A DNA stretch of 64,000 nucleotides from the NCBI RefSeq assembly GCF_040958095.1, contig NC_091193.1, positions 24,942,901 to 25,006,900 of the forward strand, given 5' to 3'. The notes under the pieces were generated by a model that was not told where the DNA came from, did no database searches, and worked only from the letters and a program-made list of their open reading frames with translations. The translations under genes and the position numbers were made by a program. Source of the stretch: Procambarus clarkii. Its lineage: Eukaryota > Arthropoda > Malacostraca > Decapoda > Cambaridae. Shown piece by piece: positions 1 through 14,019 of this stretch; the first letter of the stretch is position 1, and every line of letters starts with the position of its first letter.

Positions 1-330
1 TAGGAGGAGTTCTACTCCTCAAGCCCAGCCCGAGGCCAGGCTTGACTTGTGAAAGTTTGGTCCACCAGGCTGTTGCTTGGAGTGGCCCACATACCCACCA
101 CAGCCCGGTTGGTCCGGAACTTCTTTTAAAAAACAGTCTAGTTTTCTCTTGAAGATGTCCATGGTTGTTCCGGCAATATTTCTTATAGTCACTGGGAGGA
201 CGTTGAACAGCCGTGGACCTCTGATGTTTATACAGTGTTCTCTGATTGTGCCTATGGCACCTCTGCTCTTCACTGGTTCTATTCTGCATTTTCTTCCATA
301 TCGTTCACTTCAGTACGTTGTTATTTTATT
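1..330 (-). mobile_element. LINE (CR1/Jockey-type) 3' fragment
   Basis: On the minus strand the sequence from 273 to 19 encodes RGPRLFNVLPVTIRNIAG and MDIFKRKLDCFLKEVPDQPG, the typical C-terminal tail of CR1/Jockey-superfamily reverse transcriptases in arthropods (LFN.LP..IR...; FKR.LD.FL...PD.P). The RT catalytic core is absent, so this is a 5'-truncated, non-coding copy; it may continue beyond the left edge. The RT fragment at 32,222-33,333 is of the same general type. Confidence 0.72.
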
Positions 331-479
331 GTGTAGATTAGGGACCTAGCCTTCCAGTATTTTCTATATGTATATTATTTGGTATCTCTCTCGAAGGGGA
401 ATTGTGTAAAATCCTGGTTTGTGTCTTGGAGAGGCTGCAGGGTCCAATTAAGGTCAGTAGAACTTCTGGTTGCAATTCT

Positions 480-560
480 TTTACCATGTCATAGCACAGT
501 TGATTAAGGCAGCGTCTGGGATGCTCTCGGACGAAGGTTCGAACCCTAGTCACAGCCCTT
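480..560 (+). repeat. tRNA-like SINE head fragment
   Basis: Contains GTTGATTAAGGCAGCGTC and a B-box-like GGTTCGAACCC about 30 bases later, in a context that resembles tRNA-derived SINE heads. No complete tRNA cloverleaf was recognised, so it is not called as a functional tRNA gene. Confidence 0.4.
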
Positions 561-664
561 GTGGATTTGTTCATTTGATGCATTGTGATTTCTGTGTGTT
601 ATGGAGCACTGTCTATTAGCTTTTGAGCAAATAATTATTCAAAGACTTTAAATAACCATTAAGT

Positions 665-1040
665 TGTGACATCTTTTCTGGGCTCCCCGAGCTAACTGGG
701 CTGATATGAATGTAGTAGACCATGGCATCAGTCAATGCACATTGAGTTCTAGGCCTACTTGGGACCACGAGCCAGAACCTGGCCTCCCTCAGAGAGGCAT
801 GAGGGGCAATGGCCTATAGAAGCCCCCATGTAGTTGGAAGCATTCTGTGTTTACCATTGACCAGGTCAGGCACCCAGAAAGGTAAGCGCCCCAAATCAAA
901 CCTCTATTCTGGTTAAAATATTGCTACCGAAAGTCGAACTAGTGGACAGAGCTCCCTAAATGAAAATGACCAAACGAGCATGACGTCACCACGTCGCTAT
1001 CTGCGCAACACCCTTCTTCCCAGGAGGAGGAAGGGGAAGC
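665..1040 (+). repeat. DIRS-associated non-coding repeat fragment
   Basis: Shares with copies near 5,846, 12,140, 12,660, 15,840, 19,240 and 25,640 the blocks TCAGAGAGGCATGAGG, GCAATGGCCTAT and CACCCAGAAAGGTA. The family surrounds the DIRS coding copies in this window, so I read it as DIRS terminal or leader sequence, or a non-autonomous derivative. From 1,040 to 2,015 the sequence is GC-richer with no recognised coding potential and may belong to the same element. Confidence 0.5.
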
Positions 1041-2015
1041 CCCAGACCCCTGTGCCAGCAATCCACCCTCCAGTTCTGAGGTTGATGTGAACTGGCAAGG
1101 TTGTGAGCCTCTGGCTCCTGTGTTTCCAGTTCTGTGCCTTGTGGTGTAGTGCTGTCTTGTTGGTGGTGCGCGAGCCAGGAGTTATTTCACAAGTACTCGG
1201 GCTGCATGTGCCTAGGGTTCCCTTCCCTAGGTGCCCTGTAAGTACTGCCTTTGGGGCTTGGGGCCACCTTCCACAAGTTACCTTGGGGTCTTCTTCCGCA
1301 AGGTCTTTTGCTGCTCGGTCATTGACCGCCCAATGGAGTCATCTGGGGGTGTTTCTTGCACTACTGTTTGCCTCTGGGTAGGGGGTAGTTTTGTCATTGG
1401 TTGGGGCACAGGGTACTGTGCAGGTAGTTTTCACTTCTCATAGCAACCGGCTCTGTTCCGCTTGGGTACATTGTCCTATTGCAGGAGTTTTTCTTTTGTT
1501 TTTGTTTTCCTGCCTGGTGGGGGTCTGCCTCTTGGTTTTGGTCACACCCATTTATATCTTGGTGGTCCTGCGCTTGGCCCCTGTGAGTATACACGTCCCA
1601 GGGGTTCAGCTTCAGCAGTTTAATTGGCAACTTTGGGTACAGGTTAGCAGTACCCTGCCTGGGCTTCCTTTAGCAAGATTACATGACTAAGGGTCCTGGG
1701 AAACCCCGCGGGGCTCTTTGATTCAATTGATGCGACCCCTGGGGTCTCCCTCTTGCTTCATGCGAGTTTGAAGGTTGCTCTGTCCCTTGTCTTAGGGTAA
1801 CACTTACCGGTTGTGCCTCTGTCATGCTGCCTGTTGGGTCGGTGACACCTTCGACCCGGGGTCCTGCGAGTTTTGTTCCTTGTTTGTACTTCAATACACC
1901 CAGTCCACTGATCATGACATTCGGGTGCTGGCAGCTTCGGCTTTGCATGCTCGGTTTAGGTTGCTGCAGCATTAGTATATTATAGTAGCTTAGAGTGCCA
2001 TCCAGTTTATTGTGA

Positions 2016-3602
2016 TTAACCCTCAAACTGCTAGGGGCCCAAATGGAATTCACACCCACAGGCGCAACAAAAAAAAAAAATCCAAAAAATTCTTTCGTCT
2101 TATAGAAGTGTTCATTTTTGTTCCCTGATCATGGAAAAAATAACAAAAAAATCATAGGTGGCATATTTTAGCCGCAATAGGGTAGGGAAGTGTGGCAAAA
2201 ACGGGGTGTTGGCAGAGCCTTCGCCAGACGAGGTCTACTCCGCCCGAGCTGTCAGACGGCAGTTGCCACAACTATATTATTACATAATTATTTCAATGTC
2301 TCTGATTTTTTCTTAGTTTTTTGCAGTAATATTATTCCATACAGTGAATTGTGGTATATTTATATAATAAAATGTGTGAACCATCGCTGTACTCAAAATT
2401 ATGGTGTGCATATTAGTGATTCAATTATTATGTTCATAAAACAATAAACAAATAGTTTTGCTGTTGTTACACTATATACACAGGTTATATATAAGTATCT
2501 GCATGTTTTGTTCACCATAACGAACTACTAAGTTGGTCTTGTGAGTCAAAAAGCAATGAGGAGTGACCGCCAAACACCTGCCAGCCACTCACTGCCACTC
2601 CCTCCCTCAACACCACCTCACTTGCCCTCATTCTCCTCCCACAATACTGTTTTTGCATTTATTCACTATACACAGACGTTATATATACATATTTACATGT
2701 TTTGTTCACCATAACTGTACATCTAAGCTTGTATGGTGAGTAAAGGCACAAAGACGTAGCTACTCACACAGTCAGCTGATCGGCGGCCGCCCTCAAGGCC
2801 AGACGCACTAATATTTCTCCTCCAACAATATTGTTTGTGGTGTTATTACGCTATATACACACATTATATATAAGTATCTACCTGTTTTATTCACCATACC
2901 TGTACAAATAAGCTGGTATGGTGCCCAAAGACCACATCATCAGTAAACAACATGCCAAGTCGTGCAGACGACGCTCCTCCCTCACCAAAATGGCGGTTCC
3001 CAACCTACTCCTCTCACTTATCTCACACCATACACACACGTTATATATAAGTATCTACATTTGTGTTCACCATAGCGAACCACTAAGCTGGTATGGTGAG
3101 TGCAGTCAATATAAGGTGGCCACACACAGTCAGAAGACGACGCCACAACCCTCCCTTCACAGCCTTACTCCTCCCTCCATGGAGCACAGCGCTAAATATC
3201 ACCACAATCCTGCTATTATCAGAATCCTGGTCAGATTTATCACAGTCAGGGGGCTTCAGTAATACTATCACTGCTAAATAACAGCAGTATCATATATATT
3301 ATGGCATTTGTAGGCGATGCTGTGGTCACAAGCTGAACAGCGGTGCTGTGAGCTCGTGCTGCGTGCGCCAGCCTTGGTGGCTTGCTCAATACTGATGCTC
3401 TAACACCCAAGAATGTTGGCCTGGATTTTTTTTCTAGGTGGCATCTGGCAACTATCAGTTGTGGCTGTACTATAGCTGCCCCTATCCCAGGCGGGGCATT
3501 TAAATTACAGCGCTAGACATGAAATCCTATATATATGATGTGCGTGGTTTCGGTTTTGTCACTGATATCATATATATATGATTTGCGCGGTTTAAGGGTT
3601 AA
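2016..3602. mobile_element. Putative piggyBac-like non-autonomous element (TTAA-flanked)
   Basis: The 5' end reads TTAACCCTCAAACTGC and the 3' end reads GCGCGGTTTAAGGGTTAA, so the ends are inverted repeats inside TTAA, the hallmark target duplication of piggyBac elements. No transposase is encoded. Internally there are four diverged direct repeats of about 180-190 bp (2,460-3,110), each with a TTATATATAAGTATCT-like block followed by TTCACCAT; the block starts lie at 2,484, 2,678, 2,863 and 3,040. Superfamily assignment is inference from the TTAA and end sequence only. Confidence 0.5.
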
Positions 3603-3604
3603 TT

Positions 3605-4732
3605 AAGGAGATACTGAGTGCATATATATACAGTATATATATTATATAAAATTTTTATGTGTATTTTATTTTATGACCTGGTGAAATCACATTACTAATT
3701 CTGAAATCATATTACTAATTCTTGTATGATACGTTCTGATGAGGCACCCTGGTTGAATGCATTAAGAGACAGGGCTTATTTTAATTATCCCCTAGACAAC
3801 GTATATTATTGTCCCTGTAGTTCAATGAGCGGTGTGGACCAGACGTAAGAGAGCCGACACGCGAGACGTGAAGCGAAAAGACACCACATCCCGCAGGATC
3901 GGCACAACAAGCTCCAGCAGGGCAGAACGACGCACGCGCCGCAGATTAATGTACGACAAGAACTACTTAAGACGTGTAGACGGAAAACCAACACAAAAGT
4001 AAAGTCCGTAGCCAGGGCCATAATACCCAGCTCCTCCCATCTTAATGAAAATGAACTGTAGGGGGCAGGAGAACTGAATGGAAATTGACATCCACATGCA
4101 GACATTGCAACACAGCAGCTAGTAGTGTGATACAAGAAGATGAAAGAACTCAGTTCTAGAACTGAACACAGGTCAGTTCAAAATCAGGGAACTGAACCTG
4201 TATATAGTCCAGCCTAGCACTATCAGTAGTACAGCCAACACGCACATACTAATATACACAAGAATGTGTAGCATAGAGGTAGGAAATACGTGAATATGCA
4301 ATGAAAGGATATTTGAACCTTAAATATGGTTCAAATACCGGTAGCTAGGGACAAGAGAGTATAATCAATATGATGAACTAATATAACCTAGGCAGCAAAT
4401 GGTATCTTAACATACAAGATCAAAAATATATATACAGAGAGATTCCAATGTATATACAGTACAAGGGTGCCGCCAGGCACTGAATATCGGTCAATGAATG
4501 AGTGTCCAAAGTCAAGAAAAGATTCAGTCACTGAAAGAGTAAATAAAAAATCATCAAAATTCGGGGCTATGCCCTACAGTGTAATCAATAACAATATATA
4601 TGGACAAATTAAGGTTACAGAAAAATGCATGCAAATTGACCAATCAATGTACCACAAACAATACCCAACACTCATCCAAAAATCGAAAACCAGTACCTGG
4701 CTGACGGTGTCGCCAGACCATATAATTCCCCC
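3605..4732. other. Non-coding, no recognised feature
   Basis: AT-rich sequence with short TATATA runs. I see no exon-like reading frame and no recognisable element. Confidence 0.5.
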
Positions 4733-5059
4733 CTGTAGAGCGTAGGCACTATAGTGGAATTACACAGCTTAACCTTGAGATATTCTGGGAGCACTGCTAG
4801 TGGACTATGTCCTAAGATGCTTATGCAGTAGGATAAGAATAGGCGTAGAGTAGAGGTGGAGGTGGTGTCATTCCGAGCCACCCTACACCCGTACTCAGAG
4901 AAAAGAACTAGGAATTTTCCCTTAATAGAAAATCTAGAACTCCCCAATATCTAACACCCTAGGACATAATCCACTTGCAATGCTCCCAGAATATTACATG
5001 GCTACAGAATATTACACAGCTAATTTGAGTCGAGCCACTATAGTGCCAACGCTCTACAG
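4733..5059. repeat. Foldback (MITE-like) inverted repeat
   Basis: CTGTAGAGCGTAGGCACTAT at 4,733 is matched in inverted orientation by CCACTATAGTGCCAACGCTC at 5,034 (one internal mismatch). A second nested pair, ATATTCTGGGAGCACTGCT near 4,785 and GCAATGCTCCCAGAATATT near 4,977, lies inside. No coding sequence. 5,060-5,560 holds nothing recognised. Confidence 0.55.
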
Positions 5060-5569
5060 AAGGGATTTCGGTGATATGACTGAAGAGAGAAAAGCAGCTA
5101 GTGCAGCGTATTACCCGTGAGAAAGGTCGCGTAATACCAACACATGTTTACACCGTTTATAAACAAGATGATCTCCCTCAGGCCATGCTCAGGACGCATG
5201 AGGTCCAAGCTAGCTCCACCCTTCTTTCAGGGAGGGTAGCCGACAATGTTTATTTAGCTATTATTGTTGTTATTGCTTAGACAGAGTACGGAAAAGATGT
5301 GAGTATAAAATAATTAAATATAGTTTTGAAAGATGACAAGTAGTACGGAAGAGGACCAACGAGGCCTAGAAAGGACAGGAGGTAAGCCTTACTGGAAATC
5401 GACAGATGTTCCAATAATATGTTAATTATCAAAGTGCTTCTCGAACCTTTGAGACCCTCGATAATCGAGAACAAAATCACAGAGGCGCATATGGGCCCAT
5501 TGGCATACATGACCAGGGGTCATGCAGGATCACGAGACGATTCTTACACGATTGTGACATGATGTAGAA

Positions 5570-6545
5570 GAATACATGTTTTGTTATTCGGTTGCAGCTT
5601 TTCGCTGTTCTCTGCGTGTCTTGGACTCTGGGGCTGTGGACGCTTTTTGGTTTGCGCGGTTTCCCTTACTTCCCTACTTCCTGTTCTAGGGTTCGGGGTC
5701 TCCCGGGTCATTGGCAAGGTCCTTTCTTTTAGTCTATGGTCTTGTTTTATGTTAGGTCGCGTGGCATCTGCCTCTCGATCCTTCCCTCTTTTCCTTATCT
5801 GTGGTAAGGTAGCGCCAGGGAGCCGACGGGGCTTCCCCCCAGAAAACCAGTGTTGAATGTAATGAAATACCATTTTCTGGGTGAGTCCTGGAGGCTCCCC
5901 GGAATCCCTCCCTCCCTCCAGTCGGCGGTGTTTTTCTCGCTTTTTGACATCCAGCCTAAGAACTGAAGGTTGGGTTGCCAGCGGGTGGGTCTGGGGCTCC
6001 CCCTTTCCCCTCCCGGGGAGGGGGGGAGGGTGCGCAGAAAGCGGCGCAGCGACATGATGACGTCATACGCAGAAAGTGGCGCAGCGACATGATGACGTCA
6101 TACTACTTGAGTAGCATGACAATCGACTTCAGAATGGTCCAGGACGGACTGAAATGTCATCGTCCCTTCACCTTTTAGTGTGTGGCCTAGTCAACACATC
6201 ATGCTAGTTTGCTAATTTTCATTTGGGGAGTTCTGTCAACTTGTTTGGCCTTCGGTCGCAATAGTTTTACCAGAATAGGGGTTTGTTTTGGGGCGCCTAC
6301 CTTTCTGGGTGTCTGTCCCGGTCTATGGAAGACAGAATGCTCCCAACTACAGGGGGGTCTCTATAGGTCATTACTCCTCGTGCCTCTCTACAGGGGGGGC
6401 TAGGTTCTAGCTCGTGGTCCCCAGTAGGCAAGAACTCCATGCATTGACTGATGCCAGAAAGATACACATATCCATTCAGCCTGGATAGCTCCGGGGAGCC
6501 TCCAGGACTCGCCCAGAAAATGGCGTTTTATTATATTCAATGCTG
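5570..6545. repeat. DIRS-associated non-coding repeat
   Basis: Includes the family signature TTGAATGTAATGAAATACCA at 5,853 followed by TTTTCTGGGTGAGTCC, and ends near 6,545 with AAAATGGCGTTTTATTATAT, the same signature inverted. Two near-identical 30-bp direct copies of CGCAGAAAG(C/T)GGCGCAGCGACATGATGACGTCAT lie at about 6,033-6,100. No reading frame is credible as a gene. 6,546-7,253 contains nothing recognised. Confidence 0.5.
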
Positions 6546-7253
6546 GTTCTTTGTGAGTTGAGTTGAGCTGTCAGGTGTGATAGGAACTTGAGCAGTTACT
6601 CAGGGATTACTAATTACCCATAAGCTGTTGTCTGACTTCGTTGACTTGTTTTGATTGTGTGATTGTAAGTGTTGACAGAGCGTCATTAGCATAGTTTACC
6701 TTGTTTGATGTGACTGTCTTTGTGTGACAGAATAATGTAATTGGATTTGCTAAGTAGCATAATGTGATTATTAGATTAAGTGTCATCGGTCTGTTTTTGT
6801 GTATTAACGTAATTAATTGAGTGTCACATGGAAGACTGGTCTCGGTGACAGGTCTGTCTGTTGTTAATTTATTGTGTTATTGTCATTGCTTGCAACAGTC
6901 ATGATGAGCTTCGATTTGCGTCTTGAGTGGTTGCCACTTTGTGAAGTGTAGTTAATGTTAGTTAGACCGCAAGTAGTCTAAACCAGAAGCGCGTTCTTCC
7001 GGTATGCCTAACTTTGAAAAGCGCCACGATGGACATTAAGGTAACGTTAAACTATTCTTGCCATGTATTGCGAATATTAAGTTTTATAAATTGTTATTTG
7101 TTGAACTACAAATGCCTTCATGTTCACACCTTCTAAGACCCCTTATACCTTATACCGACTCTGCCATTGGCCTTGAAAGTGACACTTCATGTTGCTCTGA
7201 ATACTTGGACTCGAACTAATATCATGGCCACACACACACTAAATATATAAGTA

Positions 7254-9764
7254 CAGTACAACCTCGATTCAACGTACCCCGATTCAACGAATCTCTGGCT
7301 AGTTCGCACACTTTTCAGGCCGGATTTACTCAGGCCGGGGGATGTTCGGATTTGCTTACGACGTCAAGACAGAGCTCACAGACTGGTGGAAAACTTTCAC
7401 ATTCTATCACAGATTACAATAATTAATTCCTTCATATGACAAGTTCGATCACACAAGTGGACCGCACAAGTGGTCCACAAGTGGTCCACAAGCTTACGAT
7501 GTTGGGACAGAGTTCACAGTGGTAGAAAACTTTACCATACCATCACAGATTACAATTAATAATTCCTTCATATGACAAGTTGGATCACACAAATGGACCA
7601 CACAAGTGGACCACAAGTGGTCCACAAGCTTACGATGTTGGGACAGAGTTCACAGAGTGGTGGAAAACTGTTTCATTCTATCGCAGATTACAATTAATAA
7701 TTCCTTCATAAGACAAGTTGGATCACACAAGTGGACCACGCAACAAGTGAATCATATGAACCAAACACCAGCCAGAATGGTCCACAAGAAGTGACGCATA
7801 TGAACCAAACACCAGCCAGAATGGTCCACAAGAAGTGACGCATATTAACCAAACACCAGCCAGAGTCGTCCACACAAGTGAACGACTGAGTTTCAATGAT
7901 TTTCGTTCACCGATTTGTGGCACACGTATCTTTGTAAATTAATTTAATGGCTGAAGCGTGAATAGCTAGCTAATATGTTGAAATCTTCTTATATACATTT
8001 TCTGTGATGAAACAAGACGAGTGAGGGTGGACAGATAAGGGAATACTGTGCAGTAAACCTCACTTTACAGTGAGGTTTCACTCACTTTCGTCTGTGTTGT
8101 CATAGTTCAGTGACCCATGGCTTTGAACGTTTCACATTAATAAATAATTTCTAAAACTGGTGTTTTAATAACTCTTTATTATCCTAATTAAACTAAACTA
8201 AATGAAACCAAAAATATACTGTAATAAGATAGATATCTCCTATTTGCGAAATTATTCACATTATTGGCAGCACAACTCCAGCACGAGTGGACAGGTCTAA
8301 TCCCTGTCCATACAACACCATGCTTGTTGTGTTCGATTTCGTCGCCACAGTTCAGCGATCTACGGCTTTGAAATAATAAAATTAATAAATCAGTTCCAAA
8401 GTATTTTTTATAGCTTTTATTATCGTAATAATGTTGCTAAACTAAATATGTAACCCAAAAATATATAATTTGATGTAAATTGAATATTTGAGAGAAATAT
8501 ATGTTACTGGAAATCGAACACAACACCAGGCAGTGTTTTGTTCGATTTCGTCGCCACAGTTCAGTGACCTACGACTTCGAAATAATAAAATTAATAAATC
8601 AGTTCCAAAATAAGTATTTTTTATAGCTCTTATTATCGTAATAATGTTGCTAAACTAAATATATAACCCAAAAATATATAATTTGATTTAAATCGAATAT
8701 TTAAGAGAAATTTATGTTACTGGATCAGGCTTAAACACCAGCCTACTGAAGGGTGTACGTATAGACTTAGTCTGCGTTCGTACAGTATGCACCCAGTGCC
8801 CTTAGCTTTGTCTGCGATTGACGTACAGTATTTATCCGCCGGTGGAAGAATAATCGTGGAATTGACCATTTTTTTACTACAGCTCTTTGGTTATAAAACA
8901 AAATGTCTCAGGGGCTTACTAATAGTGCCTTATTAATGCCAAAAATAAAGCAATATTTTGCAAGAACTAGTAGCAGAAAATCAACCAGCACGAGAACAGC
9001 CGTACCCAACACGAGAACAGCTGTACCCTGCACGAGAACAGCCGTACCCAGCACGAGAACAGCCGCACCCAGCACGAGAACATCCGTACCCAGCACGAGA
9101 ACAGCCGTACCCAGCAGGAGAACAGCTGTACCAAGCACGAGAACAGCCGAACAGCCGTACCCAGCACGAGCACAGTTGTACCCAGCACTGGTACAACAGC
9201 TGTACCCAGCACAAGCACAGTTGTACCCAGCACTGGTACAGCAGCCAGCACCAGCTCAGAAGCAGCTGAACCCACAGCAGCAGCGAGCACCAGCAAAGCT
9301 GATGCAAACATCTAAAAACATCGTGTGCAACATGAACAGTTAGAACAAGTGTTAAATTTAAGTGTGTACACAGTGTTAAAATTAAAGTTGCAGTAATTTT
9401 AGTGTACAATAGTTTTCATAAACTGTATTGTAGTACTCAACATACAGCAGAACTACTTTTAATCAACACAGTGCTAACGGCATAATGCACTGCAGTACAT
9501 ATTTACTGTAGAGCATTCACAACTTCATGAAACTTCAAGATGGACATAACTTCAACAATAAGGTAAATTTATGAATTACAGTATTTTTTAGTAGAGAAGT
9601 AATATATAGGTACAGTATGTAATATGATAATGCATTTTTATTGTGTACAAGAAAAAAAAACACACTGACACAAACGCCTCCTGAAGGTCACCTCTTGCAA
9701 CGAATCCAACGCTCCAACGAACTGGGGTTGGTCCCATATAGTACGTTGAATCGAGTTTGTACTG
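7254..9764. mobile_element. Tigger/pogo-like DNA transposon, non-autonomous
   Basis: Starts CAGTACAACCTCGATTCAAC after TA and ends with the inverted copy GTTGAATCGAGTTTGTACTG before TA: terminal inverted repeats of at least 20 bp with one mismatch and a TA duplication, as for Tc1/mariner-pogo elements. No intact transposase. The interior is made of tandem duplications: three units of about 136 bp (7,349-7,755, each with CACAG..TGGT.GAAAACT), three 44-bp units (7,759-7,880), a pair of about 190-bp copies (8,330-8,520 and 8,541-8,725), and the 21-bp array below. Related end fragments lie at 21,240-21,435 and 32,010-32,200. Confidence 0.65.
8976..9290 (+). repeat. 21-bp minisatellite in a small open frame
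   Basis: About nine copies of GCACGAGAACAGCCGTACCCA, then looser 24/27-bp variants. Because 21 is a multiple of three, an ATG-initiated frame 8,903-9,343 stays open: MSQGLTNSALLMPKIKQYFA, then TRTAVPS repeats. Other frames are open as well, so openness is no proof of coding. The unique N-terminal 30 residues might be a transposase remnant; not identified. Confidence 0.7.
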
Positions 9765-9765
9765 T

Positions 9766-11102
<1,337 letters not shown>

Positions 11103-11668
11103 TTATTAATTTGGGAGACTGATTACTATGCTATTTAATTTTACAGTTAAAGTGATGTGAGTGATGATTTGCAACAAATCTTGAACAGCATATCATTAAT
11201 GTAATGGCACAGTGGTTGTTTTGTTTTTATAAACAAATAAAAGCAAGTTGCATGAGAATAAAAAATGGGAATATGGAATACAATTTAACCATGGCTATAA
11301 AGAATGGCATATGTTACTGTATTACTACTGTGTGCATGTGTGTTACATAAATCAATGAATGACCTCAATATAATACTGTAACTAAAATGTCCATGGGGCA
11401 TGGATGTTCCCACCTAGCCTCAATACAGTTCCGTATATAACTGAAATATCCTTGAGTGGATGATTACATGTGACCTCAATTCAACATGTAATTAGATATG
11501 TATACTTGGGGCATTGATGCTCTCACCTGTAGGCCATATTTCCCTAAAGGCCTGATTTTCAAACTTTCCTAGTTGGAGCACTAGGAAAGCTTTGTTCCAT
11601 TATATTTTAATGTCAATATATTTTTTCATTAAAAGGTGGCGCTTTCACTATACACAGGGTTACTCTAC

Positions 11669-11872
11669 CTGCGGTCTATACATTCTCTTGATGATGCTTC
11701 ATCTAGCATTTCAAGCTGCAAACACTGTACTTCCTTCTGATGTTGAGTGCGTAGAGACACCAGCTCTTTTACTGCTTCCTGACGAGAAGCTCGAACGTCA
11801 TCTAACCTTGACCGTAGTTCATTGGCCTCCGACTGCCATTTAGAACACTCGCGATGCAGTACAAGCTTTTCA
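11669..11872 (-). CDS. CCDC102A: CCDC102A-like gene, fifth exon (coiled coil)
   Basis: 204-bp exon with acceptor TTAACAG and donor GTAGAG. Its first base completes the split codon of the previous exon (GA+T, Asp), giving AERDEKLVLHRECSKWQ in frame across the 7.8-kb intron. It encodes a continuous coiled coil (ANELRSRLDDVRASRQEAVK) and ends ASSRECIDR plus AG of a split Arg codon. The intron upstream contains a DIRS copy, a SINE, a 19-bp minisatellite and several DIRS-related repeats. Compatible phases on both sides strongly support a real exon. Confidence 0.88.
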
Positions 11873-12134
11873 CTGTTAAAAAGTAACATGATAAAAATTC
11901 CTAATGATAAAACCAATATAATAAAAATCTGGCAGTAAAACAGAAAATAAGATGCTACAAGAAAAAATCAGTTTACCTAAAAACAAAATGAAAAGAAACA
12001 TAATCCAATCTCTGTGGTGGATGTATATTTATAGCCATGCTAACTTAGGATGATGAATGTGATAGTACTGCTTTCTTCTTTCTCACGTGGTGAATAGTTC
12101 CTTGATATATGGCTGTCATACTATTTCACTTAAA

Positions 12135-12836
12135 AAACACCAGTGCGGAATGTAACGAAACGCCTTTTTCTGGGTTGAGTTGCGGAGGCTCCCTGAAGCT
12201 GACCGACTGATATTCGCTATATTAGTCTAGAGCATCAGTTACTTGGAGTTCTTGCCTACTGGAAACGATGAGCCAGAACCTGGTTCTTTCACAGAGGTGC
12301 AGAGAGCAATGGCTTATGAACACCCTACTTTCTGAGAGTAAAGCCATGTCTGCCATCAACCGGAGGTATCGCCCAGAAAGGTAGGTGACACATTACAAAC
12401 CCCTACTGGTAAAACCCTGCAACCCAAAACCGAACAGAGCCCAAGAATTCCCCACCCCCCCCCAAGAGAAAACAACAAACAAGCAAATGTCTTAGCATGC
12501 CCGTTCATTAGCGACCCCCCCTCTATCTGGAAAGAGTAGGGAGTGCTCCACCCAGGTGGTCCAGGCGCTGACACCGGCAGTTCGTAGACTGATAACAAAC
12601 CACCAGCCTCAGGGAGGAAGGGTGTCAGAAAGCCTCTGGTGCTCAACCCACAACAGTGGCCCCCCTCCCCCTCAGAGAGGCGCAGGGACCAATGGCCTAT
12701 GAAAATCTCATGTATAAAAATAATCATGTCTGCCATTGGCCGGAGTTGAGCACCCAGAAAGGTAGGTGCATCAAAACAGATCCGTCCTGGCAGCAAAACT
12801 ACAACCTGACACCAATACATTCAATGCTGGTTTTCT
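12135..12836. repeat. DIRS-associated non-coding repeats (nested copies)
   Basis: Opens with GAATGTAACGAAACGCCTTT TTCTGGG at about 12,147 and contains two copies of the block with CAGAGAG.(T/C)GCAG and CACCCAGAAAGGTAG or CGCCCAGAAAGGTAG (12,290-12,390 and 12,675-12,770), closing with ATTCAATGCTGGTTTTCTGA at 12,818. Intronic to the CCDC102A-like gene; no coding potential. Confidence 0.5.
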
Positions 12837-12884
12837 GAGGGGAGCCCTGTAGGCTCCCTGAAGGGAGGGAATACCTGCAGATAA

Positions 12885-13215
12885 GTAAAAAACCAGTATT
12901 GAATGTAATGAAATGCCATTTATTTGGGTAGAGCCCCAAAGGCTCCCTGGGGGCTATTGGACTGATATTAGCTAATATTAGTACGGGGCTTCAGTCATAT
13001 GGAGTTGTCAAGCCTACCGGGGACCACTAGCCAGACCATGCCCCCCCCCCCTCAGAGAGGTTCAGGGACCAATGGCATATGAAAATCTCATGTATAAAAA
13101 TAATTATGTCTGCCATTGACCAGAGTTGAGCTCCTAGAAAGGTAGGTGCTTCAAAACAGACCCGTGCTGGTAGCAAAACTACAAACTGACACCAAACAGA
13201 GGCGAGAAACTCCCT
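12885..13215. repeat. DIRS-associated non-coding repeat
   Basis: Starts AAACCAGTATTGAATGTAAT and repeats the GCCCCAAAGGCTCCCTGG, CAGAGAGGTTCAGGGACCAA and CCTAGAAAGGTAGGTGCTTC blocks of the copy at 12,660, with which it is clearly duplicated. A further piece, 13,665-13,830, carries the inverted version (GGGGGCCAGGTTCTGGCTC). Confidence 0.5.
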
Positions 13216-13620
13216 TAACTCTTTACAGTTTCGCACTCCGTTAACGCTGCTGGCGTTAGAAATTTTTCTCTCGAGTCCGAGCTGGTAACACGAGCGGCGT
13301 CCACATTTTGAAATATTTGTTAAAAATTTTAATTTTATCCGATTAATTTGGGAGTGGTTTTAAGGAGCGGCTTTAGATTGTGCACAATTTGATACCTAAA
13401 TGAAAACACGAACATATAACACGAAAATTGATGTCAGAGCACTGGAAAGATATAAATAATTTTGTGATGATGAGCATCCAAAATTAAAATATTTGTTAAA
13501 ATTCCATTTATTGTGCTATTATTATGGGACTAACTTTAAAATGCACCCCTTTAGATTGCGAACAATTTGATACCAAAACAAGCAACGTAACACGAAAATT
13601 GATGTTATCAAACTGAATGA
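13214..13620. repeat. Two diverged units of a TTAA-type repeat family
   Basis: Two diverged copies of a block with ATTTGTTAAAAT...GATTG.G..CAATTTGATACC...AACACGAAAATTGATGT (about 13,305-13,425 and 13,480-13,605). The same block occurs in inverted orientation three times at 20,760-21,200. The left edge TTAACTCTTTACAG resembles the piggyBac-like end at 2,016. Confidence 0.45.
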
Positions 13621-14019
13621 GTATACTGTACACCTAAGGTTGCGGGTGTGATAATTGGTGCTCGTTCATGGTTAGCCTCTTTGAGGGGGCCAGGTTCTGG
13701 CTCTGGTCCCCGGTAGGCTTAGAACTCCTTCGATTGACTGTTGCCACGGTCAAATATATACACATCAGCCTGGTATAGCTCTGTGGGAGCCGAAAGGGCT
13801 CTCCACAGAAAATCCCAGGTTTTCCAGGATAATATGGCTAAACCAAGAGAGAAGACTTTTGACTAGAATTCAGAAGAATTCAGATAAGAATTGACTAGAA
13901 TAAAACAACTTCTGGAAACTAGTTAAAGTCAAAAGAATATTTTTTGTTTCCAGAACAACTTTTTTCTTGCGCCCCATGGCAGATGGGGGTTTTAATGGAT
14001 CAGCATTTAACAGTTGCAC

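Noticed and set aside
3806..4135. 109-codon minus frame (MYHTTSCCVAMSACGCQF...)
   Set aside because: No homology recognised, no splice or start context, isolated in repeat-like DNA.
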